A DNA stretch of 38,176 nt from Acidobacteriota bacterium (GTDB taxonomy: Bacteria > Acidobacteriota > Terriglobia > Acidiferrales > UBA7541), in assembly GCA_003223255.1 (NCBI GenBank), contig QHYJ01000098.1:12997-51172 (forward strand), in the 5' to 3' direction. Positions 35,164 to 38,176 of the stretch are shown here, one piece after another. The number at the start of each line of letters is the position of its first letter. Position 1 is the stretch's first letter. Position numbers and translations under genes: made by a program. The notes below the pieces were generated by a model. The model was not told where the DNA came from, did no database searches, and worked only from the letters and a program-made list of their open reading frames with translations.

Positions 35164-35715
35164 GTGGACCCGCAACCCTGGCGCAATCCCCGCCCCGCAC
35201 CAAGCCTGTCTGAGATCCGGGCAAAAACTCCTGTGCCGGGCCCGCTAGTGTGGTTTTGGGCTTGGTGGCCGGCAATTCTGTGGTCGGGCGTAATTTTCAC
35301 CATGTCCACCGACACTTTTTCCGCCGAACATACGAAATGGTTTTTTGAGCCGATTCTGCGCTGGCTAATCCCAGGGCTAGCGCAGAGCCAGTACGACTAC
35401 CTGCATCACATCATCCGTAAGTGCGCGCACTTCACTGAATATTTTGTGTACGGAGTATTGCTGTTTCGCGCCGTGCGAGGCAGAAGCGCGGGCTGGCGCT
35501 GGACCTGGGGGATCCGTGCGCTGCTCATCGCCGCCGGTTACTCCGCAACGGATGAACTTCATCAGGTCTTCGTGGTGAGCCGCACGGCTTCAGCCTACGA
35601 TTCGCTGCTCGACGCCACGGGCGCGTTTGTCGCGCTGGTCGCGCTCTGGCTGTGGCTTCGCGGCCGCGTTAGTCCCATTCCCTCCCGTTCCTCCGCTCGC
35701 AAACCCGATTCCTGA
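35164..35715 (+). CDS. VanZ-like family membrane protein
   Basis: 183 residues from GTG 35164 (a weak GGAAAGAG lies upstream). The hydrophobic first segment LVWFWAWWPAILWSGVIF is followed by the family motif RKCAHFTEYFVYGVLLFRA, and then by DELHQVFVVSRTASAYDSLLDA, the conserved acidic/His stretch of VanZ-like proteins, and a last span VALVALWLWLRG. VanZ gives low-level teicoplanin resistance in enterococci, but most chromosomal family members have unknown function, so no resistance is implied. The C-terminal tail is Ser/Arg-rich. It probably shares the guaB transcript and converges on the CPBP gene, 87 bases apart. Confidence 0.88.
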   Translation: MDPQPWRNPRPAPSLSEIRAKTPVPGPLVWFWAWWPAILWSGVIFTMSTDTFSAEHTKWFFEPILRWLIPGLAQSQYDYLHHIIRKCAHFTEYFVYGVLLFRAVRGRSAGWRWTWGIRALLIAAGYSATDELHQVFVVSRTASAYDSLLDATGAFVALVALWLWLRGRVSPIPSRSSARKPDS

Positions 35716-35802
35716 CATTGTCCCACGTTGAACCAGCCACCAGCATGAGTAAGCCGTATCTGAGAATAATCGCCGTAGGTGGAACGGGTTCAACCGACTG
35801 GA

Positions 35803-36705
35803 TTATACGGGCTGCTTCTGGACGCCCGCAGGAGCGCGGTCGCGGTACAGAAAGTGAAAAGCGAAAAACATAGCCGTAATCACGGGAAAAACCAGGAGGC
35901 TCGCTTCCGGGCCAAGTTTGCCTCCGGTGAGCCAGTCGCTGCCGTGAAACATCGCGTTCAGCAAACGATCCGGGGCGAACTGGCCGCCGTTGGGGCCGGA
36001 GTAGACAAAAATTGCGCCAAAATCGAACGCCGCATGGAATCCGATGGCGAAGCGCAGATCGCCGGTGCGGCGCAGCGTCAGGCAGAGCAACAGCGCGATC
36101 AGACCGGTGGAGGCCCAGTCTGGCCAGCGTTCGTAGGGCTTGGTGAAATAGTGAAGCGCCCCGAAGAGGAAGGAAATCAGGAACGCAGCGGGCCAGAAGC
36201 CCATCCCCTGGGTCAAAATGAATTGCGGGTAGCCGCGGAAAAAATACTCTTCGGCAAAATCGATGGCCAGAGAAGCCAGCAGCCAGAGCGCGGTTGCGCG
36301 CCCTAGCGCGGCGCCGTGAAGCGCCAAGGAGCCCGGCGAGTATCCGCCGGCAAGAAAAATCACCAAAAGCAAAAGAGAGACGCCGGCATAACCGAAGGCT
36401 GCGCCTTCCCAAAATTTCCAGCCAAAGGCGTTCTTCCCCGGCAGTCCATAGTCGATCAGCTTGCGATGCTCCCAGTGCGCCATGATCCAAGTCGCCACCG
36501 AGATCGCAAGGAAGGCCATCGCGTCTCGAATCAGATACACAATGGCGATCAAGCCGTCCGGCGCAACTATGCCGCGCGCCCTCAAAATCGTTAACACGAC
36601 TCCCTGAAGCCCAGCCTGAACGGCGATGGTGATGGCAAGAAAGATGAGCAGACGCCAGCCCGAGCGCAGTCCACTTGGGCCAACCAATAGGTCTTTCGCT
36701 TGCAT
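35803..36705 (-). CDS. CPBP-family intramembrane metalloprotease (CAAX protease/Abi-like)
   Basis: 300-residue polytopic membrane protein. Hydrophobic spans occur at about residues 18-40, 50-75, 100-122, 135-150, 165-190 and 200-215. The three motifs of the CPBP/ABI family are present: EEYFFRGY (EExxxR, metal-binding/catalytic Glu), FGALHYF (FxxxH), and GFHAAFDF (HxxxD). Family members include Rce1-type CAAX proteases and bacteriocin self-immunity proteins; here no substrate gene is visible. ATG 36705 has GGAGAC about 8 bases upstream. It stands alone between convergent vanZ and the rpoA-rplQ unit. Confidence 0.9.
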   Translation of the reverse strand: MQAKDLLVGPSGLRSGWRLLIFLAITIAVQAGLQGVVLTILRARGIVAPDGLIAIVYLIRDAMAFLAISVATWIMAHWEHRKLIDYGLPGKNAFGWKFWEGAAFGYAGVSLLLLVIFLAGGYSPGSLALHGAALGRATALWLLASLAIDFAEEYFFRGYPQFILTQGMGFWPAAFLISFLFGALHYFTKPYERWPDWASTGLIALLLCLTLRRTGDLRFAIGFHAAFDFGAIFVYSGPNGGQFAPDRLLNAMFHGSDWLTGGKLGPEASLLVFPVITAMFFAFHFLYRDRAPAGVQKQPV

Positions 36706-36929
36706 GGAAATGTCTCCGTGCCGCGATACGATAGCGCATCACGCGCGGAGGGGCCATCATTTCATGGGATCAGCCCAATTCCACGTTGTCTCCGGAATGC
36801 GAAGACGAGAATTTGGCGAATTGCTGTGCGAGAAGGGCGGCACGGTCCAATTGGGATGGCGGTTGGTTGCCACCTGCGGCGCAGCCTGCCTGTGCCCCTA
36901 CAACGGAGTATCCTGCGAGTGAATTGAGC

Positions 36930-37349
36930 CTAGCCGGCGGCTTCGGCGGGTTCTTCTTTCTTGGGCTTTTCCTTCTTTTCTTTTTCCTTGTACTGGTAGC
37001 CGATGATTTCGAGGATGGCCACTTTGGCGTTGTCGCCGACACGATTGCCTGCATGAATGATGCGGGTGTAGCCGCCGGCCCGATCGCCAAACTTTGGCGC
37101 GATCTCGCTGAAGAGCTTTTGCGTGACGGCCGGCACCAGGAGGTAGGAAGCGGCCTGGCGGCGCGCCTGCAGCGTGTCGCGCTTGCCGAGAGTGATCATT
37201 TTTTCCGCCATGGGGCGAGCGGCCTTGGCCCGCGTGAGCGTGGTGGTGATGCGTCCATGTTGGAACAAGTTGGTCACCAGGCTGCGCAGCACGGCGCGCC
37301 GGTGGGCGGGCTGTTTGCCGAGTTTCGATCCGGAGTTGAGATGTCGCAT
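36930..37349 (-). CDS. rplQ: 50S ribosomal protein L17
   Basis: Large-subunit ribosomal protein near the peptide exit tunnel. Starts MRHLNSGSKLGKQPAHRRAV and contains the family segments LVTNLFQHGRITTTLTRAK and GGYTRIIHAGNRVGDNA. 139 residues; the C-terminal 25 residues form a Lys/Glu-rich tail (KEKEKKEKPKKEE) beyond the conserved core. It follows rpoA, the standard end of the alpha operon, but the 91-base spacer carries two hairpin repeats. ATG at 37349. Confidence 0.97.
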   Translation of the reverse strand: MRHLNSGSKLGKQPAHRRAVLRSLVTNLFQHGRITTTLTRAKAARPMAEKMITLGKRDTLQARRQAASYLLVPAVTQKLFSEIAPKFGDRAGGYTRIIHAGNRVGDNAKVAILEIIGYQYKEKEKKEKPKKEEPAEAAG

Positions 37350-37379
37350 GTCAATCCCTTAGTTCAAAGTTGCACAAGA

Positions 37380-37440
37380 GGCGGGGCCAAAGCCCCGCCC
37401 CTACAAGATGCACATAAACAACCGGTCTAAAGACCCGCCC

Positions 37441-37446
<6 letters not shown>
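37380..37446. repeat. Two hairpin repeats (family R1) between rpoA and rplQ
   Basis: Two units in the same direction: GGCGGGGCCAAAGCCCCGCC (37380-37399), then CCTACAAG; and CCGGTCTAAAGACCCGCC (37422-37439), then CCTACAAC. Each consists of a hairpin followed by GCCCCTACAA or CGCCCCTACAA. The second unit shares its GGTCTAAAGACC core with the hairpin at 11809-11826. The last unit reaches into the rpoA stop codon. Inside an essential operon they might modulate the rplQ:rpoA ratio. Confidence 0.7.

Positions 37447-38176
<730 letters not shown>

Noticed and set aside
36764-36922. Cys-rich 52-residue frame upstream of the CPBP gene
   Set aside because: No ribosome site, opposite strand to both neighbours, part of the sequence resembles repeat DNA, and no family recognised.

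Overview
The window reads as a stretch of chromosome from an Acidobacteriota-type bacterium. The clues are moderately GC-rich coding DNA, a large secreted TonB-dependent receptor with an N-terminal carboxypeptidase-regulatory-like domain, large PilZ/HEAT proteins, and many short hairpin-forming repeats between genes. The assignment is inference from gene content; no rRNA or tRNA gene is present to confirm it.

Layout. 1-5271 (+): the end of clpX, then lon and rho (protein quality control and transcription termination). 5272-5956: a convergent spacer without a convincing gene. 5957-18143 (-): a housekeeping block of cmk, fabI, mutL, a frameshifted small membrane-protein gene, aspS, hisS, a gamma-carbonic-anhydrase-like gene, mrp and secA. 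The carbonic-anhydrase-like gene and hisS overlap by 4 bases. 18328-25082: an accessory, decaying region. It holds a truncated and frameshifted paralogue of a PilZ/HEAT gene, the PilZ/HEAT gene itself split by one in-frame TAG, repeat-rich DNA, a broken hicA toxin relic, a membrane-anchored unknown protein and a frameshifted DUF962/Mpo1-like gene. 25549-32280 (+): TonB-dependent receptor with a strong terminator, a Tat-exported M24 peptidase and a secreted CARDB-like protein. 32326-33351 (-): YheT-type hydrolase. 33608-35715 (+): guaB and a VanZ-like gene. 35803-38176 (-): CPBP protease, rplQ and the 3' part of rpoA.

The points most worth a second look are these. AspRS appears to lack two conserved blocks, including the QSPQ segment of the active site, although the frame is open throughout. 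The approximately 1,008-codon PilZ/HEAT gene is interrupted by one TAG inside its Gly-rich linker, right where the Gly codons create a Shine-Dalgarno-like sequence before a TTG. Broken genes cluster in the accessory region while the long housekeeping genes are intact. Interspersed repeats appear to supply the stop codons of hisS and rpoA. I found no CRISPR array, prophage or transposase, and no clearly new multi-gene system; the PilZ/HEAT locus is the closest thing to an undescribed one.
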